Source: Cohaesibacter celericrescens
GTDB taxonomy: Bacteria; Pseudomonadota; Alphaproteobacteria; Rhizobiales; Cohaesibacteraceae
Assembly: GCF_002866925.1 (NCBI RefSeq)
Contig: NZ_PKUQ01000001.1
Span: forward strand, 496,001 to 560,000
DNA: 64,000 bases
Reading direction: 5' to 3'
The notes beneath the pieces were generated by a model. That model worked only from the letters and a program-made list of their open reading frames with translations. It was not told the origin of the DNA and did no database searches. The position numbers and the translations under genes were made by a program. Shown one piece after another: positions 31,208-41,529 of this stretch (position 1 is the first letter of the stretch; every line of letters begins with the position of its first letter).

Positions 31208-33699
31208 ATGCCACTGTTCAAGCCAGACACTGCTCAACGCAGACACACTCGGCACAGCATCGATTTGAGCCACAAAAGCCGTCACGACAAATCCATCTCT
31301 ACCGCCTTTAAGGTCTGGCTGGGGGCTTATGCCCTTGCGATGGCTATCGGTCTCACGGTGGCCTCTGCGCATGCAGCCCCCTCGCAAACTGCGCCAATAG
31401 CTCAATCCATCACCGAGCCGATGCAAACAATCTCTCCCCTTTTGGTTACGCCCAATGCCATGCAATCCGGCGGCCTGTTGTTCAAGGCAAAGGAAGCTGG
31501 AAAATTCATCGAGGCGCCCAAAGTCGCGACCGACATCAAGCTCGATGTTACAGGACCAGTGGCCCGTGCGATCGTCACTCAAAAATTTCTCAACCCCAGC
31601 GATTCTTGGTTAGAGGGCATTTATGTCTTCCCTTTGCCTGACAATGCAGCGGTTGATCAGTTAAAGATGAAGATCGGCGACCGTCTCATAGAAGGCCTGA
31701 TCAAACCCAAACAGGAAGCCCGCGCCCTATATGAGGCCGCCAAACGCGACGGCAAAAAAGCCAGTTTGCTAGAACAGCAGCGACCCAATCTGTTCACCAA
31801 CGCAGTAGCCAACATTGGGCCGAATGAGTCCATAACCATCCAGATTGAATATCAGCAAACAGTGCCGCGCAAAGACGATCGATTTTCCCTGCGTGTGCCG
31901 TTGGTGGTCGCTCCACGCTACAACCCGATGGCAAAACCTCTCCAGCCGTCATAGAATATCAAGCCAATCAGCAGCAGAGCAACGACGGCTGGGGCAATAC
32001 AGACCCTGTTCCAGACCGCGACACAATAACAGCGCCGGTTCTGGACCCCGAAAAAGAACCCAAAACCAATCCGGTTACATTAACCGTTGCCCTCAAAGCC
32101 GGTTTCCCGCTGGAAGATGTTGTCAGCCACTATCATGATGTCAACATCGAGCCTGGCAATGACGACACCATCACCCTGACCCTGAAACAAGACGCAGTCC
32201 CAGCGGACAAAGATTTCCTGCTGACATGGACGGGAAAAGCAGGCCAAACGCCCAATCTGGGGCTCTTCACCCAAACACGCATCGGCGATGGGAACAAGAC
32301 CGACGCCGACGCCAAATCCGCCGAACACTATGTGCTGGCCTATATCACTCCGCCCTACAAGTTGAGCAAAACCCTGACAGCACCTGACCGCGAAGTCATC
32401 TTTGTCATCGACCAGTCCGGTTCCATGGCCGGCCCCTCCATCAAGCAAGCCAAATCCAGTTTGATTGAAGCGTTGGGACAGTTGAAGCCGCAAGACAAAT
32501 TCCAGATCATCCGCTTCAACAACCAGATGAGCCAATTGTTCTCTGCATCAAAAACTGCAGATCGCGAAACCATCGACACGGCACAAGACTGGGTTCGGTC
32601 GATCAAAGCGGAAGGCGGCACCGAAATGCTGCCAGCGATGCTCGAGGCGTTAAAGGACCCGAACCCCAAAGCTCCGACACTGCGACAGGTTATCTTTTTG
32701 ACCGATGGGGCCATCGGCAATGAACGTCAATTGTTCGAAGCGATCAAATCCCAAAAGGGTCGTTCCCGCATTTTCACCGTCGGCATTGGCTCTGCACCCA
32801 ACAGCTTTTTCATGTCCCGTGCGGCTGAAGTGGGACGCGGCACCTTCACCCATATCGGCGACATTGCCGAAGTCAAAAGTCAAATGGGCTCGCTTTTCAC
32901 CCAATTGACGACACCAGCCGCCACCGACTTGGAAATCGAACTGGAAGGGGCAGAAGGCGTTGAGGCATCTCCTAGCGATCTTCCCGACCTTTATTTGGGC
33001 GAGCCGGTCATTGTGGCAATTAAAGCCCAAAAGCTGGGTGATAAACTGACCCTCAAAGGTCGTTTTGACAACCAGCCTTGGAGTATGAGCGTCGATCTGG
33101 CCAAAGCGGCCAAATCACAAGCCATCGGCAAGCTGTGGGCACGCGGCAAAATCCGCCAGTTGGAAAATGAGCGCCTGCTCTCCAATAACAACACAGCTCT
33201 CGACAAAGCGATTGAGAGTTTGGGCCTCCAGCATCATCTTGTCACCCGCCTCACAAGCCTTGTCGCCATTGACGTCACCCCTTCACGACCAAGCGAAACC
33301 CCGCTGGACAGCAAAAAAGTACCGCTGAATCTACCTGATGGTTGGGAAATGGATAAAGTCTTTGGTGCTGAAGCAGAAATGGCAGCCCAAGCACCACAGG
33401 GCCTGAGGTCACAAGCGATGACATCCCCCACGGCCCGCATAAAGAAATCGGGCATATCGCAGCGATTTGCTGCCAGTGCGACCCTATTGGCAGTGAAACC
33501 AGCACCGCAGTCTGCTCCCATGCAGATGGCCAGTGCGCAGAACACGCAGCCACAGATCATGCTACCCAAAACAGCAACATCTTCTGACCTGATGATCATA
33601 TTGGGGATCGCACTGTTGTCACTGGCGGGTAGCCTGTTTGCATGGATGCAATGGCGCCAAATCGGCCCCAACGCCGGTTCAAATTCAAAAGCAAGCTAA
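31208..33699 (+). pseudogene. Marine proteobacterial sortase target protein (VIT + vWA), interrupted by a frameshift
   Basis: Two frames together give one complete protein of about 830 aa. The first (31208-31954) has a signal peptide ('VWLGAYALAMAIGLTVASAHA') and a VIT domain ('YVFPLPDNAAVDQLKMKIGDRLIEG'). Near 31925-31940 the reading frame must step back by one base; the downstream frame, readable from 31930 without an ATG, continues through the vWA domain ('VIDQSGSM' MIDAS, 'LTDGAIG') to the sorting signal LPKTA (33562-33576), a membrane helix ('LMIILGIALLSLAGSLFAWM') and a short basic tail. A one-base deletion near GG or AAAA explains it. It is therefore a pseudogene, a sequencing error or, less likely, a programmed shift. 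The sortase gene follows. Confidence 0.85.
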
Positions 33700-33708
33700 C
33701 TAGAGTAA

Positions 33709-33735
33709 AGCGCGCGAGACACATGCTCGCGCGCT
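33709..33735. repeat. Strong GC hairpin at the target/sortase boundary
   Basis: Perfect 10-bp inverted repeat (33709-33718 and 33726-33735) with a 7-base loop that contains the first ATG of the sortase gene. There is no T-run, so it is not a normal terminator. Confidence 0.7.
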
Positions 33736-34376
33736 GTTACATTCTAACCCCAACAACAGAAAGCGGCACACCCTTGCCTCTCTGTCATCATTTGAAAAGC
33801 CTATTACCCCGAACCCTACCCATGGCAGTTTTGCTGCTCAGCCTTGTGGGCAGCGGGTTTGTGCTTTGGGGCTTTTGGATTCCCATGAAGGCTCAGCTAG
33901 CTCAATATCTGCTTGAGCGCGCATGGCAAACCAGCCGCGAAACCGGACAGCCACAAAAAGCATGGTCATGGGCGGACAGTTGGCCCGTAGCCAAACTCTC
34001 TATCAAAGCATTGAACCTACAAGCCATAGTCCTCAAGGAAGCCGGCGGTGAGGCCCTTGCGTTTGGTCCTGTGCTTCTGGAGCAATCCGCCTCTTTGGGC
34101 GGCAACGGGACCAGCGTAATTGCAGCCCACAGAGACACGCATTTCAAGGCCCTTTTCCGTCTCGAACAAGGAGCCCTGATCAAAGTGGAGCCAATGGCTG
34201 GCCCTTCAATGATCTATCAAGTAAATGAGATGCGCATCGTCCGCTGGGATCAGTCAGGCCTGATCAAAGACACCCAGTCATCGCAACTGATCATAACGTC
34301 CTGCTGGCCCTTCGACAGCTTGATTGAGGGCCCCCTGCGGTTCATCGCGATAGCCGATCGCGTCGCCCCCCAGTGA
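33723..34376 (+). CDS. Class GN sortase (marine proteobacterial sortase)
   Basis: Transpeptidase thought to cut the LPxTA signal of the neighbouring VIT/vWA protein and attach it to an unknown acceptor. One N-terminal membrane helix ('PMAVLLLSLVGSGFVLWGFWI'), then the sortase barrel with the catalytic His in 'AAHRDTHFKALFRL', Cys in 'LIITSCWPFD' and Arg in 'GPLRFIAIADRV'. All three catalytic residues are present, so the enzyme is intact even though its substrate gene carries a frameshift. The start is uncertain: the ATG at 33723 lies inside a hairpin loop; the ATG at 33822 or a TTG between them may be used, none with a good ribosome site. Confidence 0.88.
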   Translation: MLARCYILTPTTESGTPLPLCHHLKSLLPRTLPMAVLLLSLVGSGFVLWGFWIPMKAQLAQYLLERAWQTSRETGQPQKAWSWADSWPVAKLSIKALNLQAIVLKEAGGEALAFGPVLLEQSASLGGNGTSVIAAHRDTHFKALFRLEQGALIKVEPMAGPSMIYQVNEMRIVRWDQSGLIKDTQSSQLIITSCWPFDSLIEGPLRFIAIADRVAPQ

Positions 34377-34455
34377 TCACCAGCAAGTGACTTGCCTCAA
34401 TCTGGTCCAGCCGCAATGGTAACACCACCAGAACACCAACGAGGAGCTTGTTATA

Positions 34456-35598
34456 ATGCGCACACCGGTTCGTTTTTTGCCTGCAATCTGTTTGTTGTTA
34501 TTGTCCGTGCAAAGCGCGATGAGCAAAACAGCCCAACACCAGACCCAACACGGCCCAATCACGGTTGAAGACATCGCTGAGTTCAATCGTCCATGGGGCA
34601 TGGCGTTTGTCACACCATCCAGTGCCTTGGTAACCGAAAGGATTGGTTCGCTTTGGTTGGTCAATATAAAAACCGGCAAGAAAGTCAAGGTTTCAAAGCC
34701 TCCTCGCGCCCAAGTGGAGGGACAGGGCGGCTTGTTGGACGTGGCACTTCATCCCGACTTCAAAAACAATGGCTGGGTCTATTTCACCCTCGCCAGACAA
34801 GTCAAAGGCGGTTCGGGCACCGCTGTCGTGCGGGCAAAACTCACAGGCCTGAACAGCGAAGAGCCAACCCTCACTGACCATCAGCTTCTGTATCAAGTCA
34901 AACCCAGCTCTGCCAGCCACCACTTTGGCTCCCGCATCGCCTTTGCACCGGATGGCACGTTCTATGTCACCTTTGGTGACCACGGCGAACGCCCGCGCGC
35001 GCAGGACACCAGCAACGCATCAGGGTCGGTCATCCGCCTCCTCGCAGACGGGACTAATCCGGCTGACAATCCTGCCTTTGCCCCAACAAGCGGGTCCGCA
35101 CGTGACGGCCTCTGGTCCATTGGTCACCGAAACCCGCAAGGCGCGGCCATCCACCCACTAACAGGCAAGCTCTGGACCGTGGAGCATGGTGCGCGTGGCG
35201 GCGATGAAATCAATCGGCCCGAGGCGGGCAAAAACTACGGCTGGCCGACGATCAGCTATGGCAAGCATTACACCGGAGGCAAAATCGGCAAAGGCAGCGC
35301 AGCAGATGGTATGGAGCAGCCCGTCTACTATTGGGACCCATCGATCGCACCGTCCGGTCTCGCCTTCTACAGCGGCACTCTTTTTCCTCACTGGCAGAAC
35401 AGCCTGTTTGTCGGAGCCCTCAAACATAAAAAGCTGATCAGGTTAACAGTCATCGGCGGCGAAGTGACCGGAGAAGAGATCTTGCTGGAAAATGCCTATG
35501 GCCGCATTAGGGATGTCAGTTCAGGACCAAACGGTGCGCTTTGGCTTCTCACCGATTCCTCCAAAGGTAAACTGTTGCGCATCTCCCCTACGAAATAG
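34456..35598 (+). CDS. PQQ-dependent sugar dehydrogenase, soluble aldose type
   Basis: 380 aa, exported (signal 'RFLPAICLLLLSVQSAMS'). Six-bladed beta-propeller of the GSDH/YliI family: 'FNRPWGMAFVTPSSALVTERIGSLWLV', 'GQGGLLDVALHPDF', 'IAFAPDGTFYVTFGD', 'SIGHRNPQGAAIHP', 'VEHGARGGDEINRPEAGKNYGWPTISYG', 'PSIAPSGLAFYSG'. The conserved His in 'GHRNPQG' and the Arg in 'ARGGDE' are the expected PQQ/substrate residues. A GAGGAG ribosome site lies upstream. Substrate and electron acceptor are unknown. No PQQ biosynthesis genes are in the window. It has its own promoter or follows the sortase, 80 bp away. Confidence 0.9.
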   Translation: MRTPVRFLPAICLLLLSVQSAMSKTAQHQTQHGPITVEDIAEFNRPWGMAFVTPSSALVTERIGSLWLVNIKTGKKVKVSKPPRAQVEGQGGLLDVALHPDFKNNGWVYFTLARQVKGGSGTAVVRAKLTGLNSEEPTLTDHQLLYQVKPSSASHHFGSRIAFAPDGTFYVTFGDHGERPRAQDTSNASGSVIRLLADGTNPADNPAFAPTSGSARDGLWSIGHRNPQGAAIHPLTGKLWTVEHGARGGDEINRPEAGKNYGWPTISYGKHYTGGKIGKGSAADGMEQPVYYWDPSIAPSGLAFYSGTLFPHWQNSLFVGALKHKKLIRLTVIGGEVTGEEILLENAYGRIRDVSSGPNGALWLLTDSSKGKLLRISPTK

Positions 35599-35724
35599 AA
35601 TAATTCATCAGCCATTCTTGCGCATTGATAAAAATTTTTTGTTTGCCGCACATGGGGCAATGACCTAGAAGACAGGCATTGTGGTCGGCGCAATCGCGGC
35701 GGCCTCCTATGTCCTCCCTTATCC

Positions 35725-36642
35725 ATGGTGTCCACTATGACGCGTTTGACCGCGAATGTGCTATTGATCATCGCCGCCCTTTTTTGGGGGGCTGCTTTTG
35801 TGGCGCAATCTACAGCGATGGACTCAATGGCACCATTGGGATTCAATGGCATGCGCTTTTTGCTTGCCGCCATAGCAGTCGCCCCCTTTGCGTGGATCGA
35901 ATGGAGAAAAAGCACCAATCGGATTCCACTGACAGGTATTGTCAAAAGCGTTTTGGTTGGCGTGATCTTCTTCATCGCCATGGCTGTGCAGCAATATGGC
36001 TTTTACACCACATCGGTCACAAATGCCGGTTTTCTAACCGCGCTTTATGTCGTCCTGACACCGATTATGGGCTTCATTCTATTTAGAACACTACCAAACC
36101 CGTTTGTCTGGCCAATTGTCATTCTATCGCTGACGGGAGCCTATCTGTTGTCCGGAAGCTTGAACGCAATGAAAACCGGCGACATCTTGATGATTATCTC
36201 AGCTCTGTTTTGGGCTTTGCAGATCATTTTCATCGGACGTTTGGTAAAGCAATATGGCAACCCCATCACCGTCGCATGGATCCAGTTTTTGACCACCGGT
36301 ATCATAGGCACCGTCTTGGGTAGTATTTTTGAAGTGATTGATCTGTCAAGCATCAGTGGGGCGTGGATCGAAATTGCCTATACGGGCATCCTGTCCGGCG
36401 GCCTCTCCTTCACTCTGCAAGCCATAGCCCAGCGACACACACCACCATCGGATGCCGCGATTATGCTGTCGAGCGAAAGTCTATTCGCGGCCCTGTTTGG
36501 CGCGCTTCTTCTGGGGGAACGTCTTACCACCATTCAGATGCTTGGCTGTGCGATGATTTTCTCCTGTATCTTACTGGTCGAATTGATGCCCCAAATACAG
36601 AAGCGATTGAAACGGAGGAATCAAGCCAAACAACCGGCTTAA
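35725..36642 (+). CDS. EamA/DMT-family transporter
   Basis: 305 aa with ten predicted membrane helices in two EamA repeats; the first begins 'TANVLLIIAALFWGAAFVAQ', the second 'GDILMIISALFWALQIIFIGR'. Drug/metabolite exporter superfamily; the substrate cannot be told. A basic C-terminus is cytoplasmic. The start may be ATG 35725 or 35737; neither has a strong ribosome site. It ends at an intrinsic terminator. Confidence 0.88.
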   Translation: MVSTMTRLTANVLLIIAALFWGAAFVAQSTAMDSMAPLGFNGMRFLLAAIAVAPFAWIEWRKSTNRIPLTGIVKSVLVGVIFFIAMAVQQYGFYTTSVTNAGFLTALYVVLTPIMGFILFRTLPNPFVWPIVILSLTGAYLLSGSLNAMKTGDILMIISALFWALQIIFIGRLVKQYGNPITVAWIQFLTTGIIGTVLGSIFEVIDLSSISGAWIEIAYTGILSGGLSFTLQAIAQRHTPPSDAAIMLSSESLFAALFGALLLGERLTTIQMLGCAMIFSCILLVELMPQIQKRLKRRNQAKQPA

Positions 36643-36659
36643 AAGGTCTCTCAATTGCC

Positions 36660-36695
36660 AAAGCCGCCAACAGGAAACCCGATCGGCGGCTTTTT
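36660..36695. terminator. Terminator after the EamA gene
   Basis: 9-bp perfect stem (36660-36668 and 36685-36693), 16-base loop, T-run; A-run on the other side may serve the convergent SQR gene. Confidence 0.78.
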
Positions 36696-36729
36696 GTCTT
36701 TCTGGCTTTGCAGCCGCATCCTGTATCAA

Positions 36730-38001
36730 TCAGCTTTTGATTTTGCCAATATCAAGCATTTTTAACATCACGCGTTCGAAATAAGGCTCTGTGTCACCCT
36801 TGCGAATTTTGCGCAGGAAGTATTTCTCAAAGGCAATCTTGGCCAGATGCACCCATTTTCCTTGGGAAGCATAATTGGTATTGCGTGGCGGTATTTGTGG
36901 CATAGCGACGAACGCAATGCCCGAATCCCCAAAATCAGCCAGACAGATTGCATTCCATGTTGCTTGATGCGTTGGCTCTTCGCCTTTGAGTATCTCACTC
37001 AGATTAAGCGCCGATGCAGTCACCATAGATTCGATCATATATCCGGTTTTGGGCACGCCAACCGGCACAGGGGTCTTTTCATAAGGCGGAATGGCAATGC
37101 AGACGCCAACGCCGAAAATATTGGGATATTTTGGATTGCGTTGATGTTTATCGACAATGACAAATCCGCGCGGATTGACCAGCCCGTCAATGCCCATGAG
37201 CGCAGGAATGCCGCGGAAGGCAGGCAGCATCATGGAATGTTTGAATGGCAATTCATGCTGCTTTTTGACTTCACCATCGGCGGTGTGCTCGGTCACATGC
37301 ATCACACCATCTTCAACCTTGTCCACCTTGGCATTGGTGATCCAGTTGACGGTCCGTTCACGAAAGCCGGACTCCAGCAAGCCCTTGGTATCGCCAACGC
37401 CACCAAGCCCCAAATGACCAACATAAGGCTCAGAGGTCACAAAGGTCATCGGCACCTGATCACGCAATTTGCGGCGGCGAAGGTCTGTATCAAAAATCAT
37501 TGCCGTTTCATATGCAGGACCATAACAAGATGCACCCTGTACGGCGCCCACAACAATGGGACCGGGATCAGCACAGAAAGCCTCCCACTTTTCATTACCG
37601 GAAACGGCATGATCCACGTCGCAAACAGAAATGGTGTGCCCGTTTGGTCCCAGCCCTTCGATTTCGTCAAAGGCGAGATCAGGCCCTGTCGCAATCACTA
37701 GATAGTCGTAAGAAACAGAAGAACCATCTTCTAGGTTGATCAACTGCTTATCAGGATCAAGTCCTTCCACCGAGGAACAGACAAAATCCACTTTATGTTT
37801 TGGCAAAATGGAAGCCAAATCCAGCGTGATGTCTTTTTTGGTACGCCAGCCTACGGCCACCCAAGGATTAGATGGAGTGAATTGAAAGAATGGTTTATTG
37901 GAAACCACCGTCACTTTGTCTTGCTTGGACAAAACATGGCGAATTTCATAAGCCGCAGAAAGACCTCCAAGACCACCACCAAGAACCACAACATGAGTCA
38001 T
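36730..38001 (-). CDS. sqr: Sulfide:quinone oxidoreductase
   Basis: Oxidises sulfide to polysulfide/persulfide and reduces membrane quinone. 423 aa. FAD-binding 'VVLGGGLGGLSAAYEIRH' at the N-terminus, 'YDYLVIATGP', and 'IFGVGVCIAIPP' near 300. Cys residues fall at 127 ('ISVCDVD'), 159 ('GASCYGPAYE') and 353 ('AICLADFGDSG'), which are the three essential positions reported for the Rhodobacter capsulatus enzyme, so a catalytically normal SQR is likely. The C-terminus is amphipathic as in monotopic SQRs. A GGAGG site precedes the ATG. Upstream is an AT-rich near-repeat region. It is the clearest sulfur-metabolism gene here. Confidence 0.93.
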   Translation of the reverse strand: MTHVVVLGGGLGGLSAAYEIRHVLSKQDKVTVVSNKPFFQFTPSNPWVAVGWRTKKDITLDLASILPKHKVDFVCSSVEGLDPDKQLINLEDGSSVSYDYLVIATGPDLAFDEIEGLGPNGHTISVCDVDHAVSGNEKWEAFCADPGPIVVGAVQGASCYGPAYETAMIFDTDLRRRKLRDQVPMTFVTSEPYVGHLGLGGVGDTKGLLESGFRERTVNWITNAKVDKVEDGVMHVTEHTADGEVKKQHELPFKHSMMLPAFRGIPALMGIDGLVNPRGFVIVDKHQRNPKYPNIFGVGVCIAIPPYEKTPVPVGVPKTGYMIESMVTASALNLSEILKGEEPTHQATWNAICLADFGDSGIAFVAMPQIPPRNTNYASQGKWVHLAKIAFEKYFLRKIRKGDTEPYFERVMLKMLDIGKIKS

Positions 38002-38092
38002 ACATGACCTCCTTCTGCCCCTCCTTAGCGGCGGATGAAAACCATTCGTCTCTCAAGTGATGGGCCAAAATCAAACTATATTATTATTATTG

Positions 38093-38118
38093 AATATTAG
38101 AATGTTGTAATAAATATT
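38093..38118. promoter_or_regulatory. AT-rich element upstream of sqr
   Basis: AATATT occurs at both ends with a 14-base spacer, and the left part reads ATATTAGAAT, similar to ATATTAGGAAT upstream of the DUF2892 gene. Possible shared operator. Confidence 0.3.
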
Positions 38119-38248
38119 TCCAGACAAAATTGGCATTTCTAACGAAAGTACAATACTCCTTCACAAGGGGCGTAATTATTGTTGGCAGCCCCTTCATAGT
38201 CCCTCTTTGTTCCACTATATTGAGTGTTCCAATCAAAAAGGCATTCAG

Positions 38249-40921
38249 ATGGCATCGGACAATCGCAAAAACGCCGGCAAGGTTTCAGGCAACTCCAAAG
38301 CCTCAGGTTTGGGCGAAGCACCGCAAGCCGCCTTTGAAGGCGTGCCCCTCTCTGGTTCCATTGCAGATTGGGCCGAAGAAATAGCACAAAGCGCTGAAAT
38401 AAAACCGCCCCCCTCTCAGGAAAAACCAAAGAGCCGTCGTAAGAAGGCCACGGCAAAAGCCCCGGAAAAAGCCTCTGCGCGTGACAGGACAGCCGGGGGA
38501 TTGAACCCCGTTGCGGGCCTAGATATGTCGCTGGAAAAAGCAGAAGAGCTCGAGCGGGTCACAAAAGAACGCAAAAAGGCCCAAAAGAAGAGCAAAGAAC
38601 CCGATCGCTCCGGCGTGACCGAAACCGTGGCTGCTCTTGAAGCCTTGATAGAACACGGACGTCCCGAATTTATGGATGAAGAGCCGTGGCGCCCCCATCG
38701 TCCAGATCGACCTGAAAAGTCCGAGGGCGGTCTCGCCTTCGAATTGGTGACAGACTTTGAACCGGCGGGCGACCAACCAACGGCGATTGCGGACCTGTAT
38801 GAAGGCATCCAGAATGGAGAAGCCACACAGGTGCTGCTTGGTGTCACGGGGTCGGGTAAAACCTTCACCATGGCCCAACTGATAGCCAAGACGAACCGAC
38901 CTGCGCTCATTCTTGCGCCCAACAAGACATTGGCGGCACAGCTCTATAGCGAGTTCAAAAGCTTCTTTCCAAACAACGCGGTAGAATATTTCGTTTCCTA
39001 TTACGATTACTACCAGCCCGAAGCATATGTCGCACGCACGGATACCTTCATTGAGAAAGAAAGCACGGTCAATGAACAGATCGACCGCATGCGTCACTCA
39101 GCCACGCGATCCTTGCTAGAACGGGATGATGTCATCATCATTGCCTCCGTTTCCTGTATTTACGGTATCGGTTCGGTCGAAACCTATACAGAAATGAGCT
39201 TCAAAATTGAAGTCGGCGATGAAATGGATCAGACCCAGCTGATGGCCGATCTGGTGGCGTTGCAATATAAACGAAATGACATTGCCTTCCAGCGCGGCTC
39301 ATTCCGTGTCAGCGGTGATGTCGTTGAAATATTTCCCGCCCACTATGAAGACATCGCCTGGCGGGTTTCCTTCTTCGGTGACGAAGTTGAGGAAATCAAG
39401 GAATTTGATCCACTGACCGGCCAAAAGACGGGCGAGCTGGAATTTGTAAAATTATACGCCAACTCTCACTATGTCACGCCTCGTCCGACCCTCAATCAGG
39501 CGATGAAGAGCATCAAAAAAGAGCTCAACGAGCGCCTTGAAGAACTCAATTCTCACGGTCGCCTCCTCGAAGCTCAACGACTGGAACAACGCTGCCGCTA
39601 TGATCTGGAAATGATGGAAGCCACTGGCGCTTGTCAGGGCATCGAGAACTATTCTCGCTATCTCACAGGGCGTCAACCCGGTGAACCGCCTCCGACCCTG
39701 TTCGAATATTTGCCCGATAACGCCATAATTTTCATTGACGAAAGCCATGTTTCCATTGGCCAGCTTAGCGCGATGTATCGAGGAGACTTTAGGCGTAAAG
39801 CGACTTTGGCTGAATATGGCTTCCGCTTACCAAGCTGCATGGACAACCGCCCCATGCGCTTTGAAGAATGGGACGCCATGCGGCCGCAAACCATCGCGGT
39901 TTCTGCTACGCCGGGCAAATGGGAAATGGAAGAAGCTGGCGGCGTGTTCGCCGAACAGGTCATTCGCCCGACCGGCCTGATTGATCCCCCCATCGAAATC
40001 CGTCCGGCAACATCACAAGTGGATGATTTGCTCGGTGAAATTCGCCTTAAAAACGCCGAGGGCTACCGCACTTTGGTCACCACCCTGACCAAACGCATGG
40101 CCGAGGATCTGACTGAATATCTGCATGAACAAGGCATCCGCGTACGCTATATGCACTCGGATGTAGACACATTGGAGCGCATCGAAATCATCCGCGATCT
40201 GCGCCTTGGCACTTTCGATGTCCTGATCGGCATCAACCTGTTGCGCGAGGGCCTGGATATTCCCGAATGCGCCCTGGTCGCCATTCTCGACGCCGACAAA
40301 GAAGGCTTCTTGCGATCAGAAACCTCGCTGGTTCAGACCATTGGCCGTGCCGCTCGTAACGTCGACGGTAAAGTAATCCTCTATGCAGATCGTATGACGG
40401 GATCGATGGAACGGGCGATTGGTGAGACCAATCGACGTCGCGAAAAGCAGGTTGCCTACAATACCGAACACGGCATCACGCCGCAGTCCGTCAAAAAGAA
40501 CATCGGCGACATTCTGGGCTCGGTTTATGAAAGCGACCATGTCACAGTCGACAAAGGTTTGGCCGAAGATGGTCCCGGTGGTATCGGCCATAATCTCGCG
40601 GCCCATATCGCTGACCTCGAAACCCGCATGAAAGACGCAGCTGCCAATCTGGAATTTGAAGACGCAGCACGCCTACGCGATGAGCTAAAGCGACTGCGGG
40701 AAACCGAATTGGCCATCGCCGACGATCCGCTCGCTCGCCAATCTGCCGTTGAGAAACAAGCAGGCAGCTACAAGGGTGAGCAAAAATATGGAGCCGCTGC
40801 CAACTTGCCCAAAAACACCCGCATAAAACAGCCAGACCTAGACGACATGGGCCCGGGCACGGACCGCGAAAGACCCAAGGGCGCAGGCAAAGCGCCAAAG
40901 CGCAGAGGCCGTAAGAGTTAG
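38249..40921 (+). CDS. uvrB: Excinuclease ABC subunit B
   Basis: Central helicase-like subunit of nucleotide excision repair. 890 aa from the ATG at 38249 (AGG 8 bases upstream). The UvrB core begins near residue 164 ('[17 protein letters not shown]'); Walker A '[14 protein letters not shown]' near 201; the beta-hairpin '[11 protein letters not shown]'; helicase motifs '[13 protein letters not shown]' and 'QTIGRAARN'; and a C-terminal UVR domain ('[15 protein letters not shown]') for UvrC contact. The first 160 residues are a basic/acidic low-complexity extension, common in Rhizobiales UvrB. No standard alphaproteobacterial LexA box (GTTC-N7-GTTC) was found upstream. Confidence 0.97.
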   Translation: MASDNRKNAGKVSGNSKASGLGEAPQAAFEGVPLSGSIADWAEEIAQSAEIKPPPSQEKPKSRRKKATAKAPEKASARDRTAGGLNPVAGLDMSLEKAEELERVTKERKKAQKKSKEPDRSGVTETVAALEALIEHGRPEFMDEEPWRPHRPDRPEKSEGGLAFELVTDFEPAGDQPTAIADLYEGIQNGEATQVLLGVTGSGKTFTMAQLIAKTNRPALILAPNKTLAAQLYSEFKSFFPNNAVEYFVSYYDYYQPEAYVARTDTFIEKESTVNEQIDRMRHSATRSLLERDDVIIIASVSCIYGIGSVETYTEMSFKIEVGDEMDQTQLMADLVALQYKRNDIAFQRGSFRVSGDVVEIFPAHYEDIAWRVSFFGDEVEEIKEFDPLTGQKTGELEFVKLYANSHYVTPRPTLNQAMKSIKKELNERLEELNSHGRLLEAQRLEQRCRYDLEMMEATGACQGIENYSRYLTGRQPGEPPPTLFEYLPDNAIIFIDESHVSIGQLSAMYRGDFRRKATLAEYGFRLPSCMDNRPMRFEEWDAMRPQTIAVSATPGKWEMEEAGGVFAEQVIRPTGLIDPPIEIRPATSQVDDLLGEIRLKNAEGYRTLVTTLTKRMAEDLTEYLHEQGIRVRYMHSDVDTLERIEIIRDLRLGTFDVLIGINLLREGLDIPECALVAILDADKEGFLRSETSLVQTIGRAARNVDGKVILYADRMTGSMERAIGETNRRREKQVAYNTEHGITPQSVKKNIGDILGSVYESDHVTVDKGLAEDGPGGIGHNLAAHIADLETRMKDAAANLEFEDAARLRDELKRLRETELAIADDPLARQSAVEKQAGSYKGEQKYGAAANLPKNTRIKQPDLDDMGPGTDRERPKGAGKAPKRRGRKS

Positions 40922-41147
40922 ACTTTGCGCTCAGGGGGAGCTTTGAGCGCAAAACGACGTTCCAAGACTATGCCGATGTTTCTCTGGCGCGGCACCCAAC
41001 GGTGCGAGCGCACTGACTGGTGCTTTTTTGACACAGTTTCTGGCGTCTTCGCAGCAGATTTAAACCGCAACACACTCTTGCCACTTTGCTGCACTTTAAA
41101 CGCCGCAGACACCGAGACACTCTCAAAGCAACCAAGAGACACACGAC

Positions 41148-41516
41148 ATGAACCGACTGGCGACCACCACTTTCATCCTTGGCGCAGGCCTGCTATTTCT
41201 CACAGTCCTAATGGACGTCAGTCATGCAGCAGGAAAGGCCCAGTGCGGAAAGGCATCATGGTATGAATTGACGTCAAAAACCGCATCAGGCGAATATGCC
41301 AACCCCACCAAAATGACCGCGGCACACAAAAAACTGAAGTTCGGTCGCAAGATTGAAGTCACCAATATGCGCAATGGCAAAAAAGTCATCGTCCGCATCA
41401 ATGACCGAGGCCCCTTCACCAAAGGCCGCGTTTTGGATGTGACCCGCGCAGCAGCCAAAAAGCTCGGCTTTAAAAACGCAGGCACCACCAAAGTGTGCTT
41501 CAAGGTGATCAGTTAG
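41148..41516 (+). CDS. RlpA-like double-psi beta-barrel protein
   Basis: 122 aa, secreted: signal 'TTFILGAGLLFLTVLMDVSHA'. The remainder is a single DPBB domain: 'GKASWYELTSKTASGEYANPTKMTAAHKKLKFG', 'VTNMRNGKKVIVRINDRGPF' and 'LDVTRAAAKKLGF', matching RlpA, a peptidoglycan-degrading septal-ring protein. The catalytic-type Asp in 'INDRGPF' and His in 'AAHKKL' are kept. Lacks a lipobox and the SPOR domain of E. coli RlpA, so its location and activity may differ. Convergent with the DUF2164 gene. Confidence 0.88.
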   Translation: MNRLATTTFILGAGLLFLTVLMDVSHAAGKAQCGKASWYELTSKTASGEYANPTKMTAAHKKLKFGRKIEVTNMRNGKKVIVRINDRGPFTKGRVLDVTRAAAKKLGFKNAGTTKVCFKVIS

Positions 41517-41529
41517 ACATTGCCAGAGA

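Noticed and set aside
30963..38130. ATTC-N8-GAAT sulfide-repressor box
   Set aside because: Tested at DUF2892 and sqr promoters and not found exactly; only looser AT-rich similarity remains.
38200..38248. LexA operator before uvrB
   Set aside because: Two GTTC sites are present but 13 bases apart; the alphaproteobacterial box needs GTTC-N7-GTTC.
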